DNA from: Manihot esculenta
Lineage: Eukaryota > Streptophyta > Magnoliopsida > Malpighiales > Euphorbiaceae
DNA length: 64,000 nucleotides
NCBI RefSeq assembly: GCF_001659605.2
Contig: NC_035164.2
Span: 2,133,001 to 2,197,000, forward strand
Reading direction: 5' to 3'
Each line of letters starts with the position of its first letter. Position 1 is the first letter of the stretch. This document shows, one piece after another, positions 1 to 13,243 of the stretch. Made by a program: the position numbers and the translations under genes. The notes beneath the pieces are model-generated. The model worked only from the letters and a program-made list of their open reading frames with translations, had not been told where the DNA came from and searched no databases.

Positions 1-830
1 AAATATATTTATTTTATGATAATATTTTTAAATATTTTTATTTAAAAAATTAAAAATTAAATATTTTTTAAAAATATTAAAATTTTTAAATAAAAATTAT
101 TAATAAAAAATATTTTTTATATAAATTATTAATTAAAATATATAGATTAAACTGTTTGAATTTTATTCGGATAATAATAATTGAGTTAAAAATAAATTCG
201 AATAGTTTATATTAATTTTTAATTAAATTTGAGACAGTTTGAAGTATTTTTAATATAAATCAAATTCAAATCGGATAATTTAATTTTTACGGTAGCCTAC
301 CATTTCCGTCCCACAACTTTATGATTTTTTACAATCATAGCAAAAAATTTAAATTTTAAATTATAAAGGCTCTACTTTCAATTTAATTGTAATTATAGTA
401 ATTTTTTAATTTAATTTTAATCAACTATAAAATCAGCTATATGACATGCGATATAATTATTTTATAATTGAATTCTAATTAAATCGAATCGAAATACTGG
501 ATGTATTAAATTGAATAGAAATATCTTAGAGAATTTTTAAATTTTTGTTAGTATATTTGAAAATTTTGATTTTTAGTTTAATTTTTTCACTTAAAAATTA
601 AAAAAAAATCAAACCGAATCAAAATCACTAAATATATTATTTTGTTTTTGAAATATTTTAGAGAATTTTTAAATTTTTATTAGTATTTTTGAGAATTTTG
701 ATTTTTAGTTTAATTTTTTCATTCAAAAATATAAAAAAAAAAATCAAATCGAATCAAAATCACTAAATACATTATGTTTTTTTAAATAAAAATTAAAAAT
801 AAAAAAAATAGAACCTGAAATCTCTTAAAT
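1..830. other. AT-rich non-coding DNA with a local tandem duplication
   Basis: No gene is seen here. Within it, a segment of about 125 bases at roughly 520-643 is repeated at roughly 652-775, a direct tandem copy with a period near 131 bases and scattered substitutions. Both copies contain the phrase AATCAAAATCACTAAATA. It looks like an old local duplication in intergenic DNA. Confidence 0.6.
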
Positions 831-895
831 TCACTCATATGCACCTAGATCAATGTTATATATATGAATGCCTAAATATATCATTTTTGTTGAAG

Positions 896-900
<5 letters not shown>

Positions 901-947
<47 letters not shown>
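901..947. repeat. (TA)n microsatellite
   Basis: A run of alternating TA of about 46 bases. Open frames crossing it translate as Ile-Tyr repeats and are artefacts. The following 350 bases (to about 1316) are less AT-rich and hold a 35-codon frame from 1210 (MENQNSNGD...) that I cannot assign to a family and do not call as a gene. Confidence 0.9.
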
Positions 948-948
<1 letters not shown>

Positions 949-1320
949 GTTGCTTTTATTTTCCCTAAACCTAACACTCCTCGGATATTTACGCCATCCA
1001 CCATCCTCTTTTTCGTCTTTGACAATCTACTCCTCTCCCTCCCAGCTCAAGCATTTACTACCCTAAGATTCCAAAACCATCTTTTTCTCGCGGGTCGAGC
1101 CGCAACTCTCTCCTCTCCTTTCTCCTTCTACATATGCTCAATGCATCTCAGACTGCAACTCCTTACAACCGCTTCTCTTTCTCCTTCGTCCTCTGTCCAT
1201 CTGTATGTTATGGAGAATCAAAATAGTAATGGAGATGTAGATCTAGATCTGACAGGAACTCCTCTCCTGCCTCGATCCTTCTGCATGGCTCAAGCTCTTC
1301 ATCTACTTGAATTTTAATTA

Positions 1321-2147
1321 GTTGTTTTAAAATCCATTTTGTTGTAATGAATTTGATGGATATTTTTTATTGTGTTAATTTTTTTATAGTTTTTATTGTA
1401 TTTTAATTGAATTTACAATTAGGTTTAATTTGATCTTCTATTTACATCCTTTAATGTTTAAATATGTGTACGAGTAAAAGTATTGTTTGGTGGTTGCTTG
1501 CATATTAATTTTTTTTTTTTAATTTCTCTCTCAGAAATTTGTTTGATTTAAGTTAACTCTCTTATATAGTTCAAAATTAAAACTTTCCGCTACAACCGTG
1601 AAAAACCCGCAAAGCTGTGGTCTTTTATCCAATAAGCTTGCAAGATGCAGAGAGAAAATAAAAAAGTAAAAAATACATGATAATGACTGAAAAGATGAGT
1701 ATTACCACTCGTAATAAAATAATTAAGATACAATGTTGAATGCTGAGAAGCTTGTTAAAGAGATGGGATGATCCAGATCAAACAACAACCTGCATATTCC
1801 AAAATTCTGAAGAAATTTGCGATTGGTAATGAATAATTTCTCCAGTAGGTATAAATGCTTCTAGCCAAGCATGCAACTGCAAAAACTAGCATGCACAATT
1901 TAAGAACATTCAGAAAGAAACAACACTAGATAATAGTGGATAGGCATGAGTCAGAGGTTGCAAGAAACCTTGCACATTTGACAAAATAGATTTGATGGGG
2001 CAAAGCATTGTTAGAGGATCAAGGTAGCTCCCCTTCATGTGTTGTTCTTAAAATTGCTGTTAAATCTGAAAGAAAATTGGCATGAGAAAGCTGGTGCTGG
2101 TGCTGGTGCTGGTGCTGGTTCTACAAACTGAAATTGCGGAATTTGGA
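1321..2147. other. Downstream/3' UTR region of the OTU gene
   Basis: No independent gene is seen. The part nearest 2147 should be the 3' untranslated region of the minus-strand OTU gene. It contains a hexanucleotide microsatellite, GGTGCT repeated nearly five times, at 2091-2119. Confidence 0.5.
2091..2119. repeat. GGTGCT hexanucleotide repeat
   Basis: Nearly five units of GGTGCT, ending about 30 bases beyond the stop codon of the minus-strand OTU gene. It would be transcribed as AGCACC repeats in that gene's 3' UTR. Confidence 0.85.
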
Positions 2148-5100
2148 TTAAACTCTATAATAACAGTCATCGGTATTATCTACTGATTCCAAATGCTTGT
2201 TTCGGAACATCCGCCACTTTTTCTTCTTCTTAGTCTCATACGTAGGCCAATCTGAGAGTACAATGATAGCTTATTATTAATGTTTACTAATGACTCCGAG
2301 CCAATAACTCAAAAACTTGTGTAGGCTCTTGAGAGAATCACATTTAATAGTAAAAAATTTGAAGCAACTAACTATATCCAGCTAACATAATTACATAATG
2401 CTCAGATGAAAAATCAATGACTGGCGTACACCCCTCGAGCAACAATTGAACCTTATTATAGAGAAGGCTTCTTTCCACGCAACAACTACCAGGCATTTGA
2501 CTGATATTGCTTCTAAGCTATCATTATGGCTAGACAATAATTGAGCGCTTTGGTTGGGTGCTTTGAGTTTGAGTTCAGATACTAGTTTGCTAGAGATTGC
2601 CAACAATGCCTCCCTCCCAGTTCCCACTCTTTCCTTTTATATATATATACATATATATATCTATTTCATTTTCTTGGTTGCTATTTCCTTTCCTAAATAA
2701 TTTTCCTTTCCTATTCTGGAAATCCTCAGCAATACTATTTTACCTGCAAATTTTGCTTTTGTGAAAGTTTCAGCACCTTCCTTAATTCTAAAGCAGCACA
2801 TAGTCTCAAACCAAGAAGTTTAACTATTGTATCTGGTACCCATTTTAGAAGAAATTCTTACCTCCTTGTGCAAATATTGAGTTGTAGTGCACCTCCGCCC
2901 AGAAGCTTAAAAGAATTACTGCACAGAAGATGTATCTCATTAAAAATTCATCCGAGTCTCCTAAATAATCATCAAGGAAGTTGGCAAGAGAGATGGATTT
3001 TTGTTCATTAGCACATGGCTCTTGAGAAAGCAATAGTTTTAGGTAGCAGAGCAGGAGTAAACATAGAAATACAAGGGAAGAAAAAGGAAACAGAATATCT
3101 CTCATAAAAGTAAAACACCAAGGCTATCTTATTCTGAGTTGACGTCTATGTTCTAATTCCAATTCTGATTATCTTAATATGGTAGTATATCTCTGAAATA
3201 GCTTCCTGCAAGTAGTTTGGGATTTTTCCTTTCTTTGATTATTATTTGGAGAGGGGGAAAGGGGGGGAAGGATGGGAGGAGAGAGTGACAATCTTATTCC
3301 TTTCATACTTGACTTCGATAATGGTTCATCTCCTTGTCTGTTATCAACAGGAGATGAATAAAACACATGAAAGTAGGTATACAAAGACGAGAAACAAATG
3401 TTTTCACAAATCAAGCTTGCGCAAGCTTAATGATCAATAAAAAGTGGGAAAAGAAGTCCCAAACTAGAATAACATCCAATGTACTTTTTTCAGCTAGGTA
3501 AAACAAATCTTTATCAGAAATCAAATCCGTATGAACCAAGTTGGTCTGTTTGCAGACTTACTAAAAAAAGTCCAGGAAGTAATTCAGTTCTTTTGGAGGT
3601 AGATAAGGGCATAATTAGTATGGACATGCAGTTAAAACTAAACAAAGAAGGTAATTTCTCCTTAGCATTCCATTTCATATTGAGATCTTATCCTAAAGAG
3701 TCCATGAGTTACAGAAAGCAAATCATGAATGTAAGAACCAACTTTTTTGCAAATTAATATGCTAATAAAATACTATGGACTCAGATTTTAGGAATGTGAA
3801 GAATTTACACGCATGATCAACAATCTTATGTCTGCATTGTAAGAACGTTACTTCTTTGCAAATTAGTATGCTAATAAAATATTATGGACTCAGATTTATG
3901 AATGTGAAGAATTACACGCATGAAGGATCAACAATCTTATGTCTGCATCTACACAAGGAGTCCAAAAATATCACCACTTTGATGGATAGGAAATAAAATC
4001 TTGATTGAAAGTTGAAATTTTAATTGCTTCACAATATATTACTTAACAAAAAAATACAAATATTTACTACTGAAATTCTCTTCCAACCAACCATATTTTC
4101 AATTAAAAGTAATAAGATCAATTAGTATACCTCTTTTTGATTGTTGAACATTTGGAAGGATCTCAATGCAGCAAGTGTCCTTGAAAGACGTTATGACAAT
4201 TATTTTGACACCATACTGCAACAAATTATTAACAAAAGTTAGGCAGGAGAAGCATCCACAATGAAGCATTTAAGCCTCACGGCATTCTTCACATTGGATA
4301 TTGTAACCCAGCAGCATGTTTATGACTAGATTTGCAGCCATCCATGATATGCAAGATATTGTAACTCACCATCCATGACACATACAAGATAGTATAATTA
4401 ACTAAGTAAATGAGAAGTTGTTTCCTGACGTTCAAATAATATGTTAAGAGAACATAAAATTTTCCCCTTTCTTTATATACCATTACTTAAATATTCCATT
4501 TCATGGTATTTCTTTATCAGCAACAGTGATACACCAAGTGGAAGTAAGCTGCTCCCCACCAAAATACCATACCCACTTTCTCCCATTGGTGCTTTGACTT
4601 CCCTTAAATTGTCATCCCCTTACAATAGAAGCAGATGCATCACATTATGGCAAGTGATGACACCTATATTTCAAGCAGAAATGATCAGAAACGTCGATGC
4701 CAATAACTCTCAACTACTTTCTTTTATGCGTGTAATTCTTCACTTCCGATTAACAAGTATGGCAATATGGAAATGTGCCAAATCAGCTCATGCATCAAGA
4801 ATTCAAGATGGCATACGTTCTCTGAGGTCCTGATACCTATTATCTACCTCTCAAACTTTTGCCTGTTAGATCAGTACAAAGTAAATTTCAGCTACTGGAG
4901 TTCAGACAAGTAACAGAACCCATAAGAACTACTCACGGAAAGCATTTAACAATTTGAAAAACATGCCGGGGGGGGGGGGGCAAATCTAACACATAGGTCT
5001 ACAAAGCATACCGAATCTGCCGCAGCCTGCAAAGTGACATGATCACCCCATTCACCACTCCTATTCCATCCACATTGCGGCAAAAGCAAGGTCAACTTTT

Positions 5101-7248
5101 ATTCAAAGAAAATGATCATGTCAATAAAAACCTCCAAAAGAGATACCTGGACATCTTTTCCAAATAGTCACCATAAGCCATGGGAACATATCCCTCATAG
5201 GTCTCAGGATAAGATTTGAGCTGATAATTCATCACAAGATAATATGTCCATATCAACTACATCAGCAAATTCTACTGAACCCAGAAACTGAATTTTAAGT
5301 AAAAAGAATGGCTAACCTGGTTTACAACTTCTTGTCTCACAAATTCATGGTGCTCAGGGGTTAGATAAAATTGATCTGACAAAGCGCGGAACTGGAGACA
5401 TAATTAAAGAATCAGTGAGAAAGCTCGTGAAAAGCATACTTTTTTTATTAACATAATTTTAGATAGTAACAGTGTCCCATAACAATTATTCTGATAAATT
5501 AATATATAACTAGCAATCTGATTAATTAGAAAGTAGTGGTACTTCTAATGTGGATAGGATGAAATAAAATCAAATTGCTAGTTTCCAGGAAGAATAGACA
5601 TGAAAGTGTTAGGTAGAGACAAGAGATTTGATACAGAACCATAATGTAAGCACAACCTAATTTCTCCTCTTATAGACCAAGTATTCTGTAATGACGTTAC
5701 CAGACATTACCATAATGTGAAATCCATATGCATGCTCCAAGGTTAAAAAAGCTCACCTGACAGTTACCATCTCCTTGAACTTTACGCTCAACTAAATCAT
5801 ACACCTGCAATCTGAGGAAAAAAGGTATTTCTATAATCATGTAAGTCCCATTAGTAAAGGGAAAGATATCCCTATTGTATATATCACCAACGTCCAATGA
5901 ACTGAAAAATCATAATCTTATGATTCAAACAATACAGTAGTCACAGAAATAATTTGCTGATGCATCATGGAAATTGCAACACAGGTTCGTAAAAATGGAA
6001 AAAGAAAGTCTGACAAAGAGAATAAGCATATCCAATGTTATGGATTAAAAAATAAAGACAGGCTACCTGTCCAATAGCCTTTGATGATCTAAAGTTGCTT
6101 CATCAACTGAGGGTATTTCTCCATTGATTCTAGGAACATGCTGCAAAAAACCAGCATAAAAAGTTGGGATATAAATTATAACCCATTTTTAGGGTATGGC
6201 AATTGTTAAGTGTGCATTTCATTTTCAGTATTTTACAATGATTGAGGCAATAATTGGTAGTCAAGCCAACTCTATAGAAGTTTCAGATACAGAACAATAG
6301 AATGGACAGAAGGGATCAGACCTCTTAAAGAAGCACCATGGATAAAATATTAACTCCCAACATACTGGTAGTCAACAGTTTTAGAGACCACCACAGAGAA
6401 GTATCATCCCCAAACATACAAAACAAACATGCATAAGGCACCCTGAAATAAATCTATAAATCAAGAGTTTGAAAGAACTTCATATGGCATGAGATGCCAA
6501 GAATGAGAATGTGACTTTACTTTTTCTCAAAGTGACAGCTTTGAAAGACACCAAAGGGGTACAAACATATTACAAATATAAGAGAATCATTATGAGATAA
6601 AAACCAAAAGTGCCTCGACTTTGACACTTCAGTGCACTTACAGGAATAGGGACCATTTCATTCAACCATTTTCCCACTTCACCATCAAAAGCATACTCCT
6701 CTGCTAGCTCCAGTGAATATGACCAGTCTTCTGCAGAATGAGAATTTTCCCGAGGGCTAGAGCATGAACTAGAAGGTCCCACATCATTTGCCTCTTCCTG
6801 ACCACCTTCGTGCCCTGCATATTACGAAGAAAAATAAGCATAAAGGAGTGAATCATAGAACCTCCCCATCTTGCAACCAAATAAATATTAAGATTCACAT
6901 CGTTGTTTTTTAGGATATACCAGAACCATAGTTCTCCATAGATTGATCATTCCAATCTGGTTGGAAAGAAGAAACTTGCAAATGTTTATTCTCTCCATGT
7001 GGAGACTCGGGTGCTTCTGCAACTGAGAGTTGTGTTAGTTCTTCTTGAAGAGCAAGTGCAATAAGCTCATCATTCTCTACTGTGCAATATTCTGCATCAT
7101 AATAGTCTTCCTTGAAAAGCTGCTCAGCATAATAATCTACATCATCTTGTGTAGCATTGTCACCATACATGTAATTAGAATAAGGGTTGCTTTCAAACAA
7201 CTGCAGACCCCACTGAACAACATCAGAATCTTGTTCATGTGTAATCAT
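2148..7248 (-). CDS. OTU-domain deubiquitinase (Arabidopsis OTU9/OTU10-like), 10 exons
   Basis: Predicted cysteine protease that removes ubiquitin from proteins. Exons, 5' to 3' on the minus strand: 7248-6921, 6814-6642, 6140-6067, 5811-5757, 5391-5317, 5220-5147, 5060-5012, 4215-4131, 2918-2862, 2251-2148. All introns are GT-AG and the coding length closes at 358 codons (357 aa). The first 190 residues are acidic and low-complexity, opening MITHEQDSDVVQWGLQL as in the OTU9/10 group. The OTU domain follows: DGNCQFR holds the catalytic Cys (about C209, with D206), and FWAEVHYN holds the catalytic His (about H315). The tail is lysine-rich (KKKKKW). The ATG at 7248 was chosen because the longer frame upstream opens only with GTG. 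A leader intron with its acceptor near 7314 is plausible. Both catalytic motifs are intact, so I expect an active enzyme; the exact paralogue (OTU9, 10 or 11) is uncertain. Confidence 0.9.
4968..4980. repeat. Poly-G tract (13 G) in an OTU intron
   Basis: Thirteen consecutive G on the plus strand, about 32 bases beyond the donor of the exon ending at 5012. In the pre-mRNA it reads as a C tract. It is rare in this AT-rich sequence. Confidence 0.85.
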
Positions 7249-8290
7249 TTGCAATATACAAAGCTTTTCCACTTCACACGTTTCACTTAATGGAGTTACA
7301 GCAATAAACTGTAATCAATCTCTGGTCAGTCTTGATATTAAATCTCAAAAAAAATGCTCTACACAGCTACCACCTGAAACAAATATTACAAAACAATTTT
7401 TCTGCATCAGATTGAAAATTTTGTTAAAATATGTGATAAGCAATACAAAGAAAACTTGAATTTGCAAGCAATTAGTGTCGATAAAAATCAGTAAAATTTC
7501 TTTTTTTTTTTTGAAGTGGTATTATTACTAACTACAATGGATTACATTATATAGATCTATCAATAACCACACAAAAATATTTGCCGTTCTGCAGACATGA
7601 CTGTAAAATTTAAAATGCAGGCAAAGATAATTAAACTCCACAATGATCCCCCTCAACCTGAAGTGTTAATGCAGGCACAAGATAAGTCAAACTCTCTTAC
7701 GATAACATCTTGTCTAGATAAACAATACTAAAAGAAAAAGGAAAACTTAAAATCAGCACATAAAGTTGATGGAAAGAAGAGGGAGGGAAAAAAGAAAAGC
7801 AGAAACATATACTCGCATTTAGGCATTGTTAAAAAAATATTAAAACGGACCACATAAAGCTCAGTGCATTCGAGCTTTTGTCTTACTCGGGTCCTAAATT
7901 GCTTCATTTTTCCTGCATTTTCTCAGCAACCAAACATATAGTACGCTATCGCATCCAAAATCTCCAAACATCAAAAATAAAATAAAAAATAAAAAATGAA
8001 TGAACACAAACCTCAAAACACAAGAAACTGCACTTGAGAGATTATCAGATTTTACTCACACGCAAACATCAACAAAAATTCCCAAAACAAACAAACAAAC
8101 ACGAAGATCCTGAGATCACAGAAGAGAACATTTCAGTTTCCTTGTGGAAAATAATTTTTCTCTAATTTGCGTTTATTAAAATGATAAAACTTGAGATTAA
8201 AGATAAAATTAGTGAAGGCTCAGACTTGTATGAAGAAGGCGCACGCAGTCGAGACGCCACAAAATGAGAAGCAGTGAATGAACTCACAAT
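7249..8290 (-). promoter_or_regulatory. 5' leader and proximal promoter of the OTU gene
   Basis: No other gene is seen. Reading on the minus strand, a splice acceptor (GATTACAG) lies near 7314 and a possible donor near 8060, so the leader probably contains an intron. Exact transcription start is not visible. Confidence 0.4.
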
Positions 8291-8323
8291 GAAGTGACGT
8301 CAGGATGTAAATGGCTGTCCTTG

Positions 8324-8462
8324 GGACGTTTCGTTACGTTTCGTTTCGTTTCGTTTCGTTCCGTTCAGAGACAGAGCTTTTTGATGCTCGCTGAAAGTGA
8401 GAGGTGGGAGAAAACACATAACAGACGTCACTTCACGGCCTCTCTCTCTCTCTCTCTCTTCA
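8324..8462. repeat. (GTTTC)n and (CT)n microsatellites in the OTU upstream region
   Basis: A pentanucleotide GTTTC repeat runs from about 8328 to 8366, and a CT dinucleotide run of about 20 bases lies at 8440-8460. CT/GA tracts are common near plant transcription starts (known); here they lie upstream of the minus-strand OTU gene. Confidence 0.7.
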
Positions 8463-8559
8463 CCTCTACTGTCAGTCCCGTCCGGTTAGATTCCTTTCTT
8501 TTTTCTTTTTTTTTTTCCTTTTCTCTTAGGAAAAAAAAAGTAAATCCATTTAAATTTTA

Positions 8560-10730
8560 AACATTAAAATCGATTTCTTTACCAAAAAAAAAACATTAAA
8601 ATCGATTTAATTGTGAAAATTTTCATCATAAATTATATATGCATTAAGATTATTTTATTATATAAACAAACACTATTTGATTGATTAACAACTTATTTAT
8701 TTAATAATTTAAAAGTAATATTGTATAAATAAAGTGAATATAAATGAGCTTTTAATATATTATATTGCTTTAAAAAATTTTTTACCATATAGTATTGACA
8801 TAAATTTAATTATATTTATAATTAATATTAAATGAAAAAAATAATTTCAGTCATGAATAATATTTATGATCAACACTAAGCTGTTTTTTTTATTCAGGAT
8901 AAATATTAAGAATGTATATTTTTAATTTATAAATGTGATTATTTTATTTTATAATTGTAATTAGTTTGACTATTTTAACTCGTTAATTTTTACTTTAGAT
9001 ATTATTTATCTGTATTAAATTATTTTATTTAAAAATAAAGTATTTATAATGAATATTATTTTTTAACTCAGTAATATTTAATATAAAAATAATATAAGAT
9101 ACTTAAAAAATTTATGTTATTATAATATAAAAATAAATAATAATTTTAAAATATTAAAAAAAAGTACTCTGAAACTCAGTCTGGTGGAAAGTGCATCCTT
9201 ATAATCTTGAGAGGTCTAAGGTTTTACTCTCCCAACCCTCTATTTCAAAAAAAAGAAAAATATTAAAAAAAAGATAAATTATAGAACGGAAAACATAATA
9301 TTTTTAAAAAATTAATGTTGAGGTAAACTACTAGCCAAAAAATGTAAAGGATTATGTATAATATTTAATCTATTTCACATAATTTTTTTATTCATTTTAA
9401 ATTATAGACTATTTCCTTTTATATAGTAATTTATTTATTAGATTGCATTTATTTCAGAGAAAATAATATTTTTCATATAAAATATATTCGAAGAAAATAT
9501 CTCATCTTTCATCATTTAGTTGCACTGTTAAGAAAATAAAAATTTTAATAAGTTTATATAATGAATATTTAGTGGTAGTTAATAAATTTATAAAAGTTCA
9601 GAAAACGATTTTTTATTTTAAAAATAAAAAATTATTTTCTTTAAAAAATTTAATTTATCTTAATCATGAAAGTAATTTTAATTTAAAATTTTTTTGAGTG
9701 CTTCAAAAGTGAAAAAATACCAAAATTATTTATTTGAAAATATTTATATAAAATTAATAAAATTTTAATTTTTTAATATACTCTAAAGAATTATTAATTA
9801 AAAATAATTTAATAATAAAATAATATGAGTAAACGATATATTATAAAATATGATGTAAAATTATTGCTGCATATGTATTAATTATATTTTTTAAAAAAAA
9901 TTATTATTTAATTCTTATAATATAAAAAAATTTACGAGTTGGTCTCTCAATTTAAAAAATACATTAAATTATTTTTAATATTTTAAAAAATTTATTAATT
10001 AATTATTTCATTAATTTTATAATTAAATTTTTTAAAATTTTTTTAAAATCTTTCACATATTATATTTGCGTAGTTTAAACAAGTTTGTGTTATTTTTAAA
10101 AAAAAAAGAAATTAATTAAATTTAAAAACATTTAAATTGAATAATATTGGAAGATGTGATTAGTGGACACTATAATTGTTAGGTGTGGGTTTTGTAACCG
10201 GAGGGATTTATTTACTAGTTATTTAAGAAGACTGCACAAGAGATTAAGAAAATGATTAAGGGTGGAATTAATTAAAGGAAAAAGAAGGGTATAAACCCGT
10301 GATTCATGGTCATGCTTCTTGTTCTACTTAATGCTCCACTAATTACCTTGTAGTACGAGGTTTGTAATAGATAATTATGGATTATGACCTTGTCTGATGC
10401 TTTGGACCACTTAGATTGCATACTCCATATATATATACATATAGATACTCGAGTTCGAAATTAATAATTTAAAATAAATTTTAAAATTTTATTTAATAAA
10501 ATATAAGTCCATTATTTTGAAATTAAAGTCCGTTATTTAATAAAATAAGTCCATTATTTAATGAAATATAAGTCCGTTATTTTGAAAAATACTAAAAAGA
10601 ATAATAAATTTATAAAAGTTGGTCCATTATTTTTTGCCAGTAAGAATTTGTTGTTATGTCTATCCTGAAATTAAAAATTTGTCAAGGAATATTATAAAAA
10701 ATCTCTCCTCTCGCTCTCTCGCTCTCTCGC
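8560..10730. other. AT-rich intergenic DNA with SINE and MITE relics
   Basis: No gene is seen. Apart from the SINE at 9165-9256, the segment around 9895-10080 resembles decayed parts of the MITE family at 19758-20136 (phrases such as GTTGGTCTCTCAATTT). Near 10704-10732 there is a short TCTCGC repeat. Confidence 0.5.
9165..9256 (+). mobile_element. Short tRNA-derived-like SINE with 17-bp target duplication
   Basis: A 92-base element flanked by a perfect 17-base direct repeat, AAAATATTAAAAAAAAG, at 9148-9164 and 9257-9273. Inside, CTCAGTCTGGTGGAAAGTGC resembles the 5' part of a tRNA gene (A box), and AGGTTTTACTCTCCC, about 40 bases on, resembles a decayed B box. The element ends in an A-rich tail. 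A target duplication of this length plus an A-tail is typical of LINE-driven retroposition. The unit is shorter than most plant SINEs, and I do not know the family. Confidence 0.7.
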
Positions 10731-10859
10731 CAGCGAAAAGAACTCTGATGACCCCACCTAGAAGGTGATAGGGCCACGAAAAAGGTGAAACACATAGACC
10801 GTAGCCCTCAGTTTATCCAGTCTAGGGTCTCCTTTCGAAACAAAGTGGTAGCTTCTTCG

Positions 10860-12175
10860 GACATGGACCATGATAACAATGAAGTTTATTGGAGGAAATT
10901 GATTTTGATGAATCTGAGATTTCTGTGGATTCATCAGGAGCATTTCCGGTTATAACTTTTTCGGATGACCTAGAGAATTTGCTGGCAAAACGTTGGAGTA
11001 AGGCTTTGGTTCTTTGTTTGCTTGGTAGGAAAATTGGCTTCAAAGCGCTGTAAACACGGTTACAGGAGATGTGGAGTTCGGTGAAATTCAGTTTAAGAGA
11101 TCTTGGCAATGGTTTCTTCTTTGCAAATTTTGCAGATAATGAGGGCTATCTTAAAGCTCTTCTTGAAGGACCCTGGATTAGTTTGGGGAGCTACCTCCAT
11201 ATGCAGCCTTAGAACCCGAATTTCGACGTTGCAACAAAACGTGATGGACACTGCTGTTGTTTGGATTAGACTGTTGAGTTTCCCCTTGCACCTCCATAAT
11301 AAAAAGATGTTGAATCATGTTAGCAATGCGGTTGGTAAGCTGGTGAAAATTAAGAACACACATGTCACCTTACGCGGTAAGTACGCACGCATAGCGGTGC
11401 TAATCAATCCAAATAAACCTCTAGTTTCTAAGGTGGATATTAGAGAGAGGTTTCAACTTATCGAGTACAAGAATATGCCTAGCATTTGCTTCACGTGTTG
11501 TAGGGTTGGCCATTCTACAGGCTCTTGTGAATCTAACCGAAGCAGTAGTGGTGAAAGCTCGAGCAAGAATCTGGATCAAAGACCCCCCTCTCAGCCGGAC
11601 ACCACCTATGGAGAATGGATGGTGGTGGCGAGACGGGCAAAGAAAGCCCAAGTAAGGAAAGCTGATGAAGGAGTCATCCAAGGCGATCACAATGGGTCAC
11701 GGTTTGACGTTCTGCGAAAGAATATAATACTGATAGTAAAAAGGACCTTATTGAGGAAACACATGCAAAATTTTTTGAGGAAATTGATTCTGCTCAGAAC
11801 CCGAAATCAAAAGGGACCACCCGAGGTAAAAGGAAAGACTCCAAATCTTCCACGAGCATTATTCTGCAAGATTTAAACCTAAATGGGAAGGAGATCCCTG
11901 CGACATCCATGGGCATCATGTCTGGAGTTTCTTGTGGCACACGTTCTAGGAAAGATTCTGGTTCACGTGATCCCTCTTACATGCAGAAGTCCCATGTAAA
12001 CATGTCTTACTTACCCTCTTCCCTGGATCCCAAATCTCATATGGTAGTGCGTTTTCGGACTCAACAAGGGCCAATTCCTAGAGCCACGGATCCTCAGAAC
12101 AACTCTGATGGAACATGTGCTGAAAATCTCAGTTCGGAGAATCATGGCAGGCCTCCTAACCCAGTTTCCATCTAG
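10860..12175 (+). pseudogene. Broken LINE (non-LTR retrotransposon) ORF1: DUF4283 + CCHC zinc knuckle
   Basis: Remnant of a plant LINE nucleic-acid-binding ORF1. In frame from about 10890 come typical DUF4283 phrases (RWSKALVLCLLGRKIGFKAL, then LEGPWISLGSYLHMQP), interrupted by stops near 11053 and 11210. A frame change leads into a 257-codon open segment at 11103-11876. That segment carries VVWIRLLSFPLHLHNK and a zinc knuckle CFTCCRVGHSTGSC (C-x2-C-x4-H-x4-C) near 11491-11532. The sequence after 11876 stays gene-like in base composition to about 12175 but in another frame. No endonuclease or reverse transcriptase ORF2 follows, so the element is truncated as well as frameshifted. Confidence 0.85.
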
Positions 12176-13201
12176 GGGTTCAGTACTATTATTTCGAGAG
12201 GGTCTGATATTAAATTTCTTCTAAAATTTTTAATTTACTTCAGACAGTCAATTCTAAAATCAAAACTTAAATCCATTTATTGTATAGAAAATATTTTTTA
12301 TATTTAAAATAATTTAAAAATAATCAATAAAAAATATTTTTAAAAAATTAAGTCATTTTGTAAAAAAATAATTTTTAAAGAATAAATAATCTTTTATATT
12401 TTGAAAATTTTACTAACATTGCTATATTAATATTTTTTATTTTTTAAATTATAATCAAATAATAAGAAATAAGTTATTTTTTTTAAATAATTTTATTAAA
12501 AATATTTTCAATGAAATTTTTAAATATAAATTATTTTGATAAAATTAAATTCAATTTTTATAACTAAAATTTTTAAGAAAAAAGTACAAACTTTTAACTT
12601 ATTAATATGATTGAAATAGAAAATTGTAAAATTTTTGTATTTTGAGTAACAATAATTTTTGTTATAAAATTATTGAAATATCCTCAACTAAGGATAAATC
12701 AAAATTTTTTCTACAATGACATGCTAACTAATCAAAATGTGAATTAAATTTTTATTTGTTATGTTTAAAATTTACAATTAAATAATTTATTATTTAATTT
12801 ATTAGTATAAAAGAATTTTTTAATTAATTTTTTAATTTTAAAAATACAGTAAAATATTAATAAAATATTAAAAAAATCTACTAATTAGATATTCATTAAT
12901 TTTATATAATAAATATTTTACTATTTAATTTTTATAAGAAAAAAAATTATTAATTAATTTTTTAATTTTATAAAAATATAAACTAATTAGCTCTTTCCAT
13001 TAAAAATATTTTAGTTTTTTTTTATATATTTTACAGTAAAAATTAATAAATTAATTAATTAGTAAAATTTTTAAAATTTTAAGAACATTTTAATATATTT
13101 TTCAAATTAATAGGCTAATTCGTTAGTTTTTATATATTATAGGGACTAAATAATAATTTTTTAAAAAAATTTAAATTTTAAACAATAGAAAATATAATTA
13201 A

Positions 13202-13243
<42 letters not shown>

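Noticed and set aside
868..1317. Long open frames over the TA repeat
   Set aside because: They consist largely of Ile-Tyr from (TA)n and continue into sequence with no recognisable protein.
4441..4833. 130-codon plus-strand frame
   Set aside because: It lies antisense within an intron of the OTU gene between two confirmed exons and resembles nothing known.
11421..11690. Minus-strand 89-codon frame
   Set aside because: Antisense to the LINE ORF1 zinc-knuckle region; no family resemblance.
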